Origin: Conus ventricosus
Lineage: Eukaryota; Mollusca; Gastropoda; Neogastropoda; Conidae
Direction of reading: 5' to 3'
DNA: 64,000 bases
NCBI GenBank assembly: GCA_018398815.1
Contig: CM031610.1
Coordinates: forward strand, 33,096,083 to 33,160,082
Position numbers and translations under genes: made by a program. Shown here in pieces: positions 1-11,647 of the stretch (within the stretch, counting starts at the first letter, position 1; every line of letters begins with the position of its first letter). A model generated the notes under the pieces. That model did no database searches. It worked only from the letters and a program-made list of their open reading frames with translations, and was not told the origin of the DNA.

Positions 1-1084
1 ATTTTGTAACACCAGCTCAACACAGACCTGAGCATAACAGTAAACAAACCAAATGAGGAATGTTCACTAAAGGTCTCCTCACACGAAGCGGTAAGAGATT
101 ACATTAACAGGCCCAAACAAATGAATAGCAATTTATATCTTCATTTCCCTCATCACGTTCAACATTTCCCTTTCTTAGGAATGACTAATACAGCAACCAT
201 TGCTTTATAACTGCCACCCCAATTGCAAATAATCATAATTCAATGGCACGATTATCCCCACATTTTATAGTAAATTTCAAAAATAACCATTTTCCAACCA
301 CGCATCCAAATGACTAATCACGCGTACGCACGCTTTGCAAACACAAAACACTCGTTCCCCTTGCAAACACAAACAGACGGTGGCCGAAGATAAGAGACCG
401 GCGATTGTGACAGGGGGGACGAGCGAGACCAAGCAGTCCCAACCCTAAATCACCAGGTTCTCCCCATCCCACCGACTACCCCATCACAGATGCATTGAAA
501 GGAGAAAGAATTTTGGATATAATTTTGAAAGGGCCCGAGAAAATGGTCTCAAACAATATTTCTTTATAATTTTGAAACCAAAAGAAAATGTGCAAAAGAG
601 AAGAATTAGCCGGCTAACAACAAAAAAAAAAAAACCCCACGAAATGATGTTACCAGCTACCGTGGGTGACCCAAAAAGGTGGCGGGTCAAGCGACTCTCT
701 GCCCTCTGTCCAGTCGAGAGGACCCGCAGAGCGATGCGGGAAAAAATGACGTGACGTCCCCCCCCTACAGGCCGACTGCAGGGATGAAGGTACCCACCGT
801 ACCTTCGACGATGTTGGGATAGAACCAGAACCGGAGCGGGCGCTCCGGGACATCTTCCGCTCGAGTGAAGAGCAAACCTCCCAAACCGATGGCAGCCAAC
901 ATGCCACCCTACGTCACAGAGTGAGAATACCTCAAGCTAAGAGGAATGCTGCACGTGCGGAGGTAAAAAGACGGTGAAGGCGAAGGACAGCCAGTTCAAA
1001 AAATACCAGCCGCCCTGAACCTGCAGGATGAATTGACGGACGTGAAATTAGAGAAGGAGAAGTAAAACCTACGAGCTAAGGCAA
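1..1084 (-). repeat. Partial copy of the solo LTR-like repeat
   Basis: This stretch matches about 41150-42270 along its whole length with many small indels. It is cut by the window start on the left and by the assembly gap on the right, so neither end is visible here. Strand follows the proposed LTR orientation of the complete copy (40377-42401). Short open frames inside it are not shared with the other copy and are not considered genes. Confidence 0.7.
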
Positions 1085-2084
1085 NNNNNNNNNNNNNNNN
1101 NNNNNNNNNNNNNNNNNNNNNNNNNNNNNNNNNNNNNNNNNNNNNNNNNNNNNNNNNNNNNNNNNNNNNNNNNNNNNNNNNNNNNNNNNNNNNNNNNNNN
1201 NNNNNNNNNNNNNNNNNNNNNNNNNNNNNNNNNNNNNNNNNNNNNNNNNNNNNNNNNNNNNNNNNNNNNNNNNNNNNNNNNNNNNNNNNNNNNNNNNNNN
1301 NNNNNNNNNNNNNNNNNNNNNNNNNNNNNNNNNNNNNNNNNNNNNNNNNNNNNNNNNNNNNNNNNNNNNNNNNNNNNNNNNNNNNNNNNNNNNNNNNNNN
1401 NNNNNNNNNNNNNNNNNNNNNNNNNNNNNNNNNNNNNNNNNNNNNNNNNNNNNNNNNNNNNNNNNNNNNNNNNNNNNNNNNNNNNNNNNNNNNNNNNNNN
1501 NNNNNNNNNNNNNNNNNNNNNNNNNNNNNNNNNNNNNNNNNNNNNNNNNNNNNNNNNNNNNNNNNNNNNNNNNNNNNNNNNNNNNNNNNNNNNNNNNNNN
1601 NNNNNNNNNNNNNNNNNNNNNNNNNNNNNNNNNNNNNNNNNNNNNNNNNNNNNNNNNNNNNNNNNNNNNNNNNNNNNNNNNNNNNNNNNNNNNNNNNNNN
1701 NNNNNNNNNNNNNNNNNNNNNNNNNNNNNNNNNNNNNNNNNNNNNNNNNNNNNNNNNNNNNNNNNNNNNNNNNNNNNNNNNNNNNNNNNNNNNNNNNNNN
1801 NNNNNNNNNNNNNNNNNNNNNNNNNNNNNNNNNNNNNNNNNNNNNNNNNNNNNNNNNNNNNNNNNNNNNNNNNNNNNNNNNNNNNNNNNNNNNNNNNNNN
1901 NNNNNNNNNNNNNNNNNNNNNNNNNNNNNNNNNNNNNNNNNNNNNNNNNNNNNNNNNNNNNNNNNNNNNNNNNNNNNNNNNNNNNNNNNNNNNNNNNNNN
2001 NNNNNNNNNNNNNNNNNNNNNNNNNNNNNNNNNNNNNNNNNNNNNNNNNNNNNNNNNNNNNNNNNNNNNNNNNNNNNNNNNNNN
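1085..2084. other. Assembly gap, 1000 N
   Basis: Exactly 1000 undetermined bases, a conventional scaffold-gap length, so the true size is unknown. The end of the solo LTR-like copy and the 5' part of the following family gene may lie here. Confidence 0.99.
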
Positions 2085-2192
2085 GTCTTGCAGAATCTGG
2101 TGTCTCACTGAGTTGGTTGTGTAGCCATAGTGATCATGCGCGTCTACATCCCGTCACGAGAACGCTACTGTTAACATACCTCCAAGTTTCTG

Positions 2193-5100
2193 TTGATGCT
2201 TCAAGGAAGTGGGCCAGAACACACTCTGTTCACCTGTGACCTGGCTGTTGCAAGAAAGGCATACATGATTGTTTGGCAGAATGACCGTTCAAGACGTTGT
2301 TGTTCGCCTTGGCATATTCCATTTTCTGTGTTCATACATGGCAGCACTTGGAAAACTCATGGGGGATCTGGTCTTGGAGAGATCATTGTGCAGTCAGGAG
2401 TCTGCTCAAGTGGGTCGATTGATGCTGTCTTGGTAGGAAAGCACTACAATCGTGCCCTGAGAGTCCACAAGGTTGTTCTGGAGGCTCTTGAGCGGTTGCT
2501 TCTTCAGACGTTCTTGAAGAATCAACAGAAGCTTCAGATCTTCTAAACCAGCTGTCTGAAGATCTGCCAGGGTCACAAACAGACATCAGCTTCAAGACAC
2601 TCTTGAGAAGCCATCTGTTGTTCTCCTCTTCAGACTGTACTCGAACTTCAAGAAGGACGTTATCACGGGGAGAAAGGGAAGACAGCACAGTTCTGGTTGC
2701 AGTATGCTGAGAGAGTGTGGCTGATTCTGCATCTCCTCTGGGCTACAAAAGAAAATGACTTGGACTTGCACTTGTCATGCATAGCGAAAATGTGCCCTCT
2801 GCTCTTTGTGATGGATCACCAGAACTACTCAAGATACGCCACAGTCTATTTCCTGAACATTCTGAATCTCAAGCACAACCATCCCTCAGCAGAAGAACTC
2901 CTGCGACATGGAGGACTCAGTGTGTCGAGATCAACAGTTCCTTCATGCAGAGTACCAGTTGACAAACTATTGAGCAAACGATCAACTGCCATGCAAAGTC
3001 TGGGGTGGGATCATAGGATTCAGCAGAAACAGTGCTGCCTACCTTCGCTGGTGCATGACACGTCATGTAGAGCTTCTTTTCTTGCTGCAACACGTGAGAT
3101 GGCTGGCATGACTGGGGATGATGTCAAGTTCACAAAGACCTGACATGTGCAGAGACTAGAGCCAGTGAGGAGTGTGTGAAAAACATGATGGATTCCTTCT
3201 GCAGCTTCATGGATCCCTTTTCAGTGGAAGAGGGATCTCTTCTGTCTCTCATCAGGAATGCAAGCACCAGACAGCATTCAAGAAAAACTTCTATCAGCAG
3301 ATGCACGAAGAAAGGAAGCCTTTCACCAATTCGTGACAGAACGACTGGTTGAGAAAACTCTGAGTTTCCATGCTCCTCTGAAAAAGTGGAGCTGAAGACA
3401 TTTGCGAAACTGCAGAAGACAAAGACTCTGCGATCATCTTCGAACAAACTGGTGCAAGTGGCAGCGCAGAGAGACATGTTCGGACAACTTCTCATGATCT
3501 CGCAGGAAAATAACATCAGTTTGCAGAAGGTCATGAGCTACCCTATGAGTCCAGTGCCTTGGCTCTAGCAACTCCTGATGGTTTGCCTGCAAGACAGAGA
3601 AAGCAAAGCTCGTGCATCTCTGGAGGAGACAGAGTGAAGGAGCAACCAGATCGGGGAATGCCATCACATAATTGACGCAATGTTCCATCTGCAGTCACTT
3701 ACCTCTCTTACCCCAACATTTGGAGACCTGGCAGACAGAATCCTGAAACATCTGCCATCCACAGACAGGATTGATTATGTGGCAGATGTGTACAACCACA
3801 ACTCATCAAATCAATGGAACGTTCTCGTCGGGGAGAAGGTGAAGCATTCCTTCTGAAGGGTCCCAACACTAAGGTCCCCAGAGACTGGAAAAGGTTTTGA
3901 AAAATGGTGACAACAAGAACCAGCTCATCAAATTCCTGCTTTCTGAATGGAGAAAAGATTCCCATGCTGCCACACTCCTGAACAGAGAGCTGTTTGTGAC
4001 ATGTGGGCCCGAGTGCTTCAAGCTCTCCTCCACGGATGGCAAGACTATGGAAGCCTCACACAAGGTTTCCCCAAGAAGCGGACACGAGGATCATCCTTCA
4101 CTGTTTTCACACAGGAAAAGAATGCTTCTGACTCCGAGGGCATAATTGTGCGCTCTTCAGACGCTGATGTGTTTCTACTCTTACTACACTTCAGTTCCCA
4201 GCTCCATGCAACAGTATACTTGGATACTGGCACTGAAAACCACAGGAGGCTGCTTTCCACCACAGACCTTGCTGCCAAGTATGGACAGGAATACTGTGAA
4301 GCACTCCTTGGCCTACTGCTTTTCTCCAGCTGTGACTCCACCAGTTCTTTTGTGAGCAAAGGGAAGTTAGGCGTTCAATGCGTTACAAAGAGCCGTTCCT
4401 TCATGATGCCTTCCGAGCACTCGGAAGCCCAGAACTGTCTTCTGATTCAGTGGACAACCTTGAACACTATGTCTGTTGTCTGTATGGCAGACCCAAAAGC
4501 AGAAACATCAACCAGGTCCACTTTACCTTCTCAGAGAAAGGTTTGACACCAGTCGGGGACATGCAGTGTTGGCCAGCTACAACGGAACTGACCTGAGCCT
4601 CCTACCTCCCTGTCAGTCTTCCCTGCGGATGCACACAGAGCGAATCAATACCAGGTACTATTCTTACTGTTTTCAAATGATAGTCTTTGTCTGTAGCAGG
4701 TAGTCTTGCAGTGTTTGATAGGTCTGGAGGAATGCTGTCATTTCATCCAGACCTCATGCTGTTGTGCGTCAGTGAAGATAACTGAACAACTGGTGCAGCA
4801 GAAAAGCACACATGCAGAAAGGGGATTGCAGGAAACAAACCCATTGTCAACATTGCGATTGTGACCTCTGTGACCAGAGACTGCCATTCGATCAAGCCTG
4901 TACAGCCCACGGTGGGACACTGCTTGGCTGAGCAGGTCAACCAAGTCAGATAGCTAATCTTAGGTTGGATATATTCAATCATGGTCAGGAAACAGCCGAC
5001 GCGAGAGACCTACAGTCGCAATTGTTGTTGATAACTACAGTTAAACAAATGCTATTTGGACCTGGCAAGGGGTAAAACAAAAGCCTCTGAAGATGATATT

Positions 5101-5371
5101 TTGAACACCATATAGGATTGAGTCCTGAGACCGAAACCTAAGTTAGTCTTGCAAGGCCAGGAAACGGCTGAGATTTGATAATCTTTACCCTTTTATCTTC
5201 TGTTCTAACGGTGGGGTTCTGGAAGCATGTCCATTGTGCCAACTGCCTTTGATGGGCCCCGTCAGGCAGAGGCTGGAAGACATACAGACAGTGGTGTGGA
5301 GATCGACTGGTGTCAGGAGGATATACTTCCATGTGAACTTGTTGATATCCTCTGTGACCCAGCCAACTCAT
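2193..5371 (+). pseudogene. Degraded member of an unnamed invertebrate PIN-like gene family
   Basis: Read with frame changes, this region spells a protein of a large uncharacterised family that I recall from molluscs, cnidarians and amphioxus; it has no name I know. Visible landmarks in order: VVVRLGIFHFLCSYMAALG near 2297-2353, NRALRVHKVVLEALERLLL near 2450, YAERVWLILHLLWATKENDL from 2702, the block SFLAATREMAGM near 3075, KNKLV-like SSSNKLVQVAAQRDMF near 3440, EADTRIILHCFH near 4077, SSDADVFLLLLHF near 4156, a DSVDNLEHYVCCLYGRPKSR block near 4444, and an end reading DILPCELVDILCDPAN near 5322-5366. The EADTR and DxD blocks look like acidic active-site motifs of PIN-like nucleases (inference). 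At least six frame changes are needed. A splice-donor-like AG/GTACT at 4652 may start an intron before the last exon at about 5210-5371. No function is established. Upstream sequence is lost in the gap. Confidence 0.7.
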
Positions 5372-6016
5372 GAGGAGGAGAACGGTGACCTTTGAACTTG
5401 TTTGAACCTTTGTGATGCTTGTTCAAGAGGAGGGTTTTGACAATGAAGAATACTATGTTGTCAACAGTTCTGTGCCAAAGGTGCCATTTTCTTACTGGTA
5501 GACAGGCGCATACTGCGACACTCAGCCATCACTCGCTTGTGTTGAAACAGCATCCCTTGGTACCATGGTTTATGGAGTAGGTCGGCCAAAATTCTACTTA
5601 ACCATTTTCTTGACACCATTTGCATAACAGGTTAACCTGTTTTTTATTCACTTGTATCATTTCAAAACCATTTACAGCGTACTGGTTGGTGCGCTAAAGT
5701 TGTTAACAAATTGACAAATTAAGGCATCTGTCCTGTTTATTTAAATGTATTTACTACAACTTGTGCTTCAAACAGTCAAGATATGGTGTGCCCGTTGTAC
5801 GGCACGCATCCCGGCATTTTAAACAACTTGTATTGATTTTTAAGGCATCATCCTATGAGTAATACCATGTTTTGCACCCTACCCCACTTTTTTTAGAGTA
5901 GAAACGGGGGTGATTGCTCCAGACCTCGTTGCTCCCAAAGAGCTCCAACCAATCTTTTGTTGACATCCCTTATGAGACGGCATATAGCCTAAACTTCAGA
6001 ACAACACGATTGGCAA
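5372..6016. other. Intergenic, nothing recognised
   Basis: AT-rich unique DNA. A short frame at about 5420-5503 could be residual 3' sequence of the preceding family gene, but I could not match it to anything. Confidence 0.4.
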
Positions 6017-6066
6017 ATCCCCCCCCCCCCCCCCCCCCGCGCGGGGTCAGGGGGGGGGGGGGGGGT
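6017..6066. repeat. Poly-C / poly-G inverted homopolymer pair
   Basis: A run of about 19 C is followed by GCGCGGGGTCA and a run of about 17 G. The two runs can pair as a hairpin. It lies just outside the left end of the A/B shared block, and could be a real structure or an assembly join artefact. Confidence 0.8.
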
Positions 6067-6104
6067 GTTATGGTCACCTGAGACTAGTAGGTGCTAGTGA
6101 ATTG

Positions 6105-6832
6105 TACGGTTCTTTGCCTTGATCCGCAAAATGACCCTCTCCCGAGTGCAGCAGGTAAGGCCGTGCGGGACAGAGACCGTAATTAGTTCTCTATGACGAA
6201 TATGACACAAAACTACGAACTAAGATGTGCGTAAACTCGGACAGACATGTCACAGACAGTAATTTAATGAATGAAAGGTTGTTGCGCGCGCCGTGATGTG
6301 TGTTGTGTGTGTGTGTGTGTTGTTGTTGTGTGTGTGTGTTGTGTGTGTGTGTGTTGTGTGTGTGTGGTGTGTTGAACGCATTCAGGGAAAATTGTGAACG
6401 AAATATTACCGGCATGGTCTTTGTGCATGTGTGTGTGTGTGTGAGTTGTGTGTGTGTGTGTGTGTGCGCTTGCGTGCGATGCGTGCGTGGTGCGTGCGTG
6501 CGTGCGTGCGTGCGTGCGTGAGTGCGTCCGTGCGTGGGTGGGTGTGTGTGTGTGTGTGTGTATGTGTGTGTTGGTGTGTGTGTGTGGGAACGCATTCAGG
6601 AAAAATGTGAACGACATATACAGGGCATGGCTTGTGGGTGTGGTGTGTGTTGCGTTGTGTGTGTGTGTGTGTGTGTGTGTGAGTGTGTGTGTGGTGTGTG
6701 TGTGTGTGTGTGTGTGAGTGTGCATTGTGTGTGTCTGTGTGTCTATGCGTGAGCGCGGGCGTAGTCTCAAACACACCACACACACACACACACACCACAC
6801 ACACACTCACACACACCCACACATCTCTTATT

Positions 6833-6833
<1 letters not shown>
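6105..6833. repeat. (TG)n / (TGCG)n array, copy A
   Basis: Alternating purine-pyrimidine array containing two copies of a non-repetitive core that starts GAACGCATTCAGG (about 6374 and 6588). Start of the block shared with 49400 onward; the flanking sequence with GACAGACATGTCACAGA is common to both copies. Long open frames across it are low-complexity artefacts. Confidence 0.9.
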
Positions 6834-6871
<38 letters not shown>

Positions 6872-6905
6872 GATATATATATATCTCTATATTAATATAT
6901 ATATA
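6834..6905. repeat. (TA)n array
   Basis: Nearly pure TA dinucleotides bordering the fold-back element on its left. Confidence 0.9.
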
Positions 6906-6950
6906 TCTTTGTTTAAATAGGTTTTTTTTAAAAATAGAATCTACAAGTTT

Positions 6951-6977
6951 GTTTCGAGCGCGTTGCGCTGTCATCAG
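6951..6977 (-). ncRNA. Hammerhead-ribozyme-like motif, left arm
   Basis: On the minus strand CTGATGA (6977-6971) is followed by a 15-base stem-loop with arms AGCGC/GCGCT and loop AAC, and then GAAAC (6955-6951). Downstream, GTA could be the cleavage triplet, and GAT could pair with ATC just before CTGATGA as stem I. The first position of stem II is a C-C mismatch where a G-C pair is expected, so activity is doubtful. Confidence 0.4.
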
Positions 6978-7507
6978 GATGGTTTTTGGTTTGCCCACCG
7001 CCGGAATGTTATATAGGTGTGGGCTCCCGTTTGCGGTTGTTTGCCGTGCGGTTGGGGCTGCACGTGGTTTTTGGGGGGCTTTCAGGTTTTTGTTTTGGGT
7101 GTATTCATAACAACGCATTCATTTATGCCTGCAGTTGTTTACTCATTTCTGGGTTGGGGTTTACAGTTGCTAAGTGATGGTTTTCATAGTTTAACTATTT
7201 TTCATTTAAACATAGGTTGCACCTTTTTGAAACATTGCTGTATGGTGAAGGCTCTTTTTATGATTTTCAGGATATATTGGAAGCTTGTATTTGCGTCTTT
7301 AGTTTCCGATATAGTTGCTCAGTTCTGTTGGTTTTTTATTTTTTTCTTTATTTAAATGACTGTTTTTGTGGTTTGCAATATTGGTTTTGAAGTGGTTTTC
7401 AGTGATCCTATGTATGTTTCTTTTTCATTTTCTGATGTCCCAGTGGCTAGGCATATTCACCTCTGACGCTATATAACATCGGCGGTGGGCAACCCACAAC
7501 CCCCCAT

Positions 7508-7534
7508 CTGATGACAGCGCAACGCGCTCGAAAC
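7508..7534 (+). ncRNA. Hammerhead-ribozyme-like motif, right arm
   Basis: Mirror copy of the left-arm motif, on the plus strand: CTGATGA 7508-7514, stem-loop 7515-7529, GAAAC 7530-7534. It has the same C-C mismatch at the base of stem II. The two motifs point outward from the element. Confidence 0.4.
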
Positions 7535-7635
7535 AAATTGTTTAGATTCTATTTTAAAAAAACCTCTTTTAACACATGTTGCTCCCCAAGGGGTCGAGCA
7601 CTTATCAAAATCATTTTGGGTTATTTTAACCCCAC

Positions 7636-7722
7636 ACTAATATAATATATATATATATATTATATATTATATATATTATCTATATTTATATATATATATT
7701 ATATATATATATAGTATATATC
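7636..7722. repeat. (AT)n array
   Basis: AT-dinucleotide-rich stretch to the right of the fold-back element; with the (TA)n array at 6834-6905 it may have been one target tract. Confidence 0.85.
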
Positions 7723-7939
7723 GCAGAAAAATAAATGCAGGCACAACCAACCACACACTCTTCATGTTTTTATAAAAAGACGCTTTGCCTTTTATTTAGG
7801 CTTCGTCCGCATCTGCAAACAAAAATCAGTTATGTATATGCACCATCCCACCCACCCAACACGCACCCACAGAACAACCATACCCACCCCCTCAACCACC
7901 ACACATATAGATTATAAGAGACACAGAGAGACCGGAGAG

Positions 7940-8027
7940 CGACACACACACACACCCACACCCACACACCACACACACACCACACACACACCACACACAC
8001 CCCACACACCACACACCACACACATTT
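7940..8027. repeat. (CA)n array, copy A
   Basis: ACAC-rich array. The equivalent in copy B is the CA array at about 49960-50095. Confidence 0.9.
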
Positions 8028-9130
8028 GCGCGGCGGTACGTTCAGTAAGGCTTCAATACTCCCATTGTACGTTCCACCCTTTCTCTAATTCTTAAATATA
8101 CACCCTTTCTAAAGCCAATGAATTGGCTTTTTGGCATGTTTTCTTTTAGTTGCAATAAAGTTGCAAATCACACTAAATATTTAGCGGAGTTTGCCGAGGT
8201 CGTAATAGAGTGTAGAATTTAAACATATTTTCTGCCTGAGAAGATCATAAAACGTAACATATTACAAGTTACACTGTGGCATCATCTATGCATCTTACAT
8301 GATAAACCCCCCACAAATATTTTGAATAAATAAAGCTTCAATTTTTCCATGCGAGGATTTGCAAGCAGGAGCCAAGGGTGCGGTGCATGCCAAATATACA
8401 ACCGTTCGTGTCAACATTAGCCAACCAAGTCTTTGATTTATTTATGAAAAGTGATCACAAGTTCAGCATCGCTCATGTTGACCTGGAGTTTGGGGACTTT
8501 ATGATTTGTTGCTTATTGTGCATAAATTATAGAGTTGGAAAGTGTCATCGAGAGAGCATGCCAATACCTGAACGAGTCAGTCTCGGTGACACAAACAGAT
8601 CAGCCAGGATCTGAATTGCGCCGCAGGGTATCTACGTTACCGTTAAAAATAACACAAATGGACATCTTAAAGTTGTCCAATTAAGCAGATGATCTTCATA
8701 TGTGGGGAGGCCGAACGGAAGAATAACTGAGTTTTCCATGTGATGTTAAATCAAATGAACTTGGTTCTGGTTACATCTGCTTGCAGCAAGCTGTCGCATA
8801 TGTAAGTGAACTTCTTCGAACATTTCGAAACAGACAGATCGATTACTGATGGCAAGAAGCGGTCATTATCATGTTCAAGATTGCCGACGATTTGTATTTT
8901 GATAGAGCAGGTTTAGATCGATGCCATGTGTTCCAACACATTTAAGAGATGAAATGGGACAGTTTTCTAAGAAGGTCATTTGTTCAAAAATAAGATATTT
9001 CCATCCTTTTGTTCATGAGTGTTGTTATAGGAACGCGTAGTTTTAACATGATGTTATTTTTAGCCATGTAAAAGGGTCGGAGAAAATGCAGGTTCAACTT
9101 CGTATTTCGGCAGTACATTTTCAACATGTC
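8028..9130. other. Shared unique DNA, copy A (pairs with 50100-51395)
   Basis: Non-repetitive, AT-rich sequence aligned with 50100-51395 (for example AAGTTGCAAATCACA at 8159 and 50220). No frame is preserved in both copies, so I see no gene. Confidence 0.6.
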
Positions 9131-9592
9131 AGGATGATGAGGAAATATTTGATGATAATGATAATAATAATAGTAATATAATGATGATGCTGATAATAAC
9201 CATAACACTAAATGAAAAAAATTAGATAAGAATGATAATGATGATAATAATAGTGATACCAATAATAATAATAATAATGAAATGATAATAATGTAAGGCC
9301 AATGATGATGATAATGATAATTATAACAATAATAATAACTAATTTATAATAATAATGGATAATATCGATTATGATAATAACAATGTGAAAAAACAATAAT
9401 GATGATAACAATAGTAACAGTAATGATGATAATGATGAAGTGACAACAACAGAAATGATTATACTGATAATGAAAAAACAAGCAATGATCATAGATTAAC
9501 GCAAAAGAACAACCAGCAACAACAACAATAGTAACGCTAACGATAATATTAAAGATAAACATTGAAAATAAAAATAACAAAATAGCGAAACA
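9131..9592. repeat. Degenerate (AAT)n / (GATAAT)n array
   Basis: About 450 bp of imperfect GATAAT/AATAAT trinucleotide repeats. Absent from copy B, where the split-repeat element lies between the same flanks. Confidence 0.85.
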
Positions 9593-10005
9593 ATGGCATT
9601 ACACACGCACACACTAACGCACACACAAACACAAACCGTTATGTGTGGTCACCTAGCTATGTCCGATTGTAGGGGAAAGTCGCTTCTTCACCTTGTTCGA
9701 CACATCAGGTGTACATTTGTAACACGATTCAATTGGCACTCGCGCGCGCGCTTGTATATTAAGCAAATACAAGACACCGGACGCGCCACCCCGACCACAA
9801 CACACACGGACAACAGACTCACACACGGATACACAGGAACTACACTTTACACACAGAACACACACACGCGCACACAGACACGCGCGCGCGCGCCCACACA
9901 CACACACAACCCACACCCCACACACAACACACACACACACACGTCCCCACACATTAACATGCACACACACACCCCACCACACACACACACCAAACCGCGT
10001 GCGTG
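9593..10005. repeat. Two (CA)n arrays with a unique middle
   Basis: CA repeats at about 9600-9640 and 9785-9995, separated by unique DNA. Found only in copy A. Open frames across it are low-complexity artefacts. Confidence 0.8.
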
Positions 10006-10029
10006 ATGTGTATGAATCCTTATATTTAT

Positions 10030-10429
10030 TTATCGAGAATTTCTTTCTCCTTCCCCCGATGCACAGATAGACATACGTTTCATTGTCCTTCAGTTTTTCT
10101 GTTTGTACATCACTTTCTGGTTTATTTTCATTCCTAAGCATCTTTCTCTTCTTTGTCTTTGTGATTGCAAGGATATTCCCCTCTGTTGCGGAATTTTCTT
10201 CTGAAGCTGGTCTATGCATTTCTGCATATTTTTGTTCACTTTGTGTTATGTTTAAAGTTTTACTTAAACATCGTGTTTTCGTGGTTCCTTCTTCATGACA
10301 CAGTGATGAAAACAAAGGCGACATTCAGTCACTACAGCACTGGCCGAAACCTTTTTTTATACATCAGCAGTTCTTAATCATCACCAACAGCACCATGAAC
10401 CTGGATGTCGGAGTGATGGGCAGATCAGT
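10030..10429. other. Shared non-coding DNA, copy A (pairs with 53850-54390)
   Basis: Collinear with copy B from the TTTCTTTCTCC block onward. No recognised product. Confidence 0.5.
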
Positions 10430-11535
10430 TCCAGGACAGGCATCCGAATGCTGATGGTCAACTTCTCCACGTATCAGTTCTACGCTGAAGCCCCCGCAGC
10501 CATGGTGAGCACTCGCACTAACACTTTGTTAGCAACACCGTGATCCACCACCTGTGTTCTATCCTCTTCTTGTTCCCACGTTGGATTCCCAGCACCATCG
10601 TCAACTGGTGGTGTTTTTCGCCATGGCCTGAACACCACGAATGAACAGTGTCTGTTCTGTTTGTCATGTGGCTGATCTGATGTTAGTCCCTGTGGCCCTG
10701 CTATTCCCTGTGGAGCACATCAAAGCCCTGATTTACCGCTTCACTAACTGGCACACCATCCCGCCCTCCCTAAGCGTTAGTCGTGTCGACTGTTCAAGTT
10801 TGTTCTCCAGTTCTTCTGCCGCTTCACCGTCATCTCTGCCATCATAGCTGCGGACAGATGTTTGGTATAGTCGGCCCTTGCAGTCTAGTGAGTTTGTTGA
10901 CAACAAGCGACGTCGGCATCGTCTTCTAGTCGGCGTTCTTCTTATCCTTGGAGGGCGTTTTGTAGTGGTTCGTAAATACCGAAAGTGATATGTGTGATGG
11001 CTTCAGTGACAGGACTAACATCTCCTCTTCTCACCGGGAAGTGATTTCTACAGAAACAACAAGAAAATTGGTGGACCACTCTGGATGGGATGTGTATTGG
11101 CCTGAAGCCTGCTTTCGTATTTTTCACCGTCGTCATTATCGCTACAGTTCATCATGGCTGTCAACTGCACAAGAGTGCCCCGAGTTCCAGAAGAGTTTCC
11201 TCGTCCTCTTCTGCAGCGCTCGACCGTACTTGGCAGTGACCAGGATGCTGATATACTTAATCACATCCAGTTCATCGTCCTCAACATGCCGCCACATGCT
11301 GAGCAGAATCGCGTTATTCTTTCTTCCAGACACTCAGTTGGACCGGCAGATGGGTAACCTTTCACTACTTCTGTCCGTCCATTGTGAGCTGGGCTTTGTT
11401 CTCAATTCTTCACTCATTTTCTTGATATATTATTTCTTTGTTCCACAGTCATCGAAAGCGCGTGTTAGAGATGCTTGCAAGCGTATTCGTGCAATACAAA
11501 AAAAAAAACCAACAAACAAACCCATTAAAGCCTGA
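10430..11535 (+). pseudogene. Degraded rhodopsin-like GPCR, copy A
   Basis: Segments in different plus-strand frames resemble a seven-helix receptor. A helix-2-like segment ADLMLVPVALLFPV lies at about 10669-10711. A helix-3 end reading FFCRFTVISAIIAADRCLV lies at 10811-10867, where DRC takes the place of the class A DRY motif. A helix-5-like AFVFFTVVIIATVHHG lies near 11110, and a helix-6-like start AVTRMLIYL near 11230. Frameshifts separate them and there is a stop just after DRCLV. The same segments occur in copy B, where helix 7 is better preserved, so the ancestral locus probably was one receptor exon. Ligand and subfamily are not recognisable. Whether the breaks are biological or sequencing errors cannot be decided here. 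Confidence 0.5.
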
Positions 11536-11647
11536 CCATTTGTTCGCCTGGATTGTCACCAGGGTCTAGTGCGACAGATGGACAAGATATCACTCGCTTA
11601 TGGTCTGTATCTATTGAGTAGTGCATCCCAAATCAACGATACCCCAT

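Larger units (their letters stand above)
6911..7566. mobile_element. Fold-back element with about 100-bp inverted arms, possible Penelope-like remnant
   Basis: The left arm (about 6911-7020) and the right arm (about 7463-7566) are reverse complements of each other with few differences. They contain in mirrored order an A/T-rich tract, a GAATC block, the hammerhead-like motif, GGTGGGC and a TATATA box. The 440-bp centre shows no recognised coding sequence. The corresponding place in copy B (about 49835-49910) has only AT repeats, so this is an insertion in copy A or a loss from B. Hammerhead motifs in terminal repeats are known for Penelope-like elements; that link is an inference because no reverse transcriptase is present. 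Confidence 0.6.

Noticed and set aside
996..2108. A 370-codon open frame on the minus strand
   Set aside because: It consists almost entirely of undetermined bases in the assembly gap.
6191..6833. Long open frames of Cys/Val or Thr/His across the TG arrays, also at 45.6-47.1, 48.6-48.9, 56.0-56.3 and 57.6-57.8 kb
   Set aside because: Dinucleotide repeats stay open in several frames on both strands. The encoded text is pure low complexity and is not conserved between copies.
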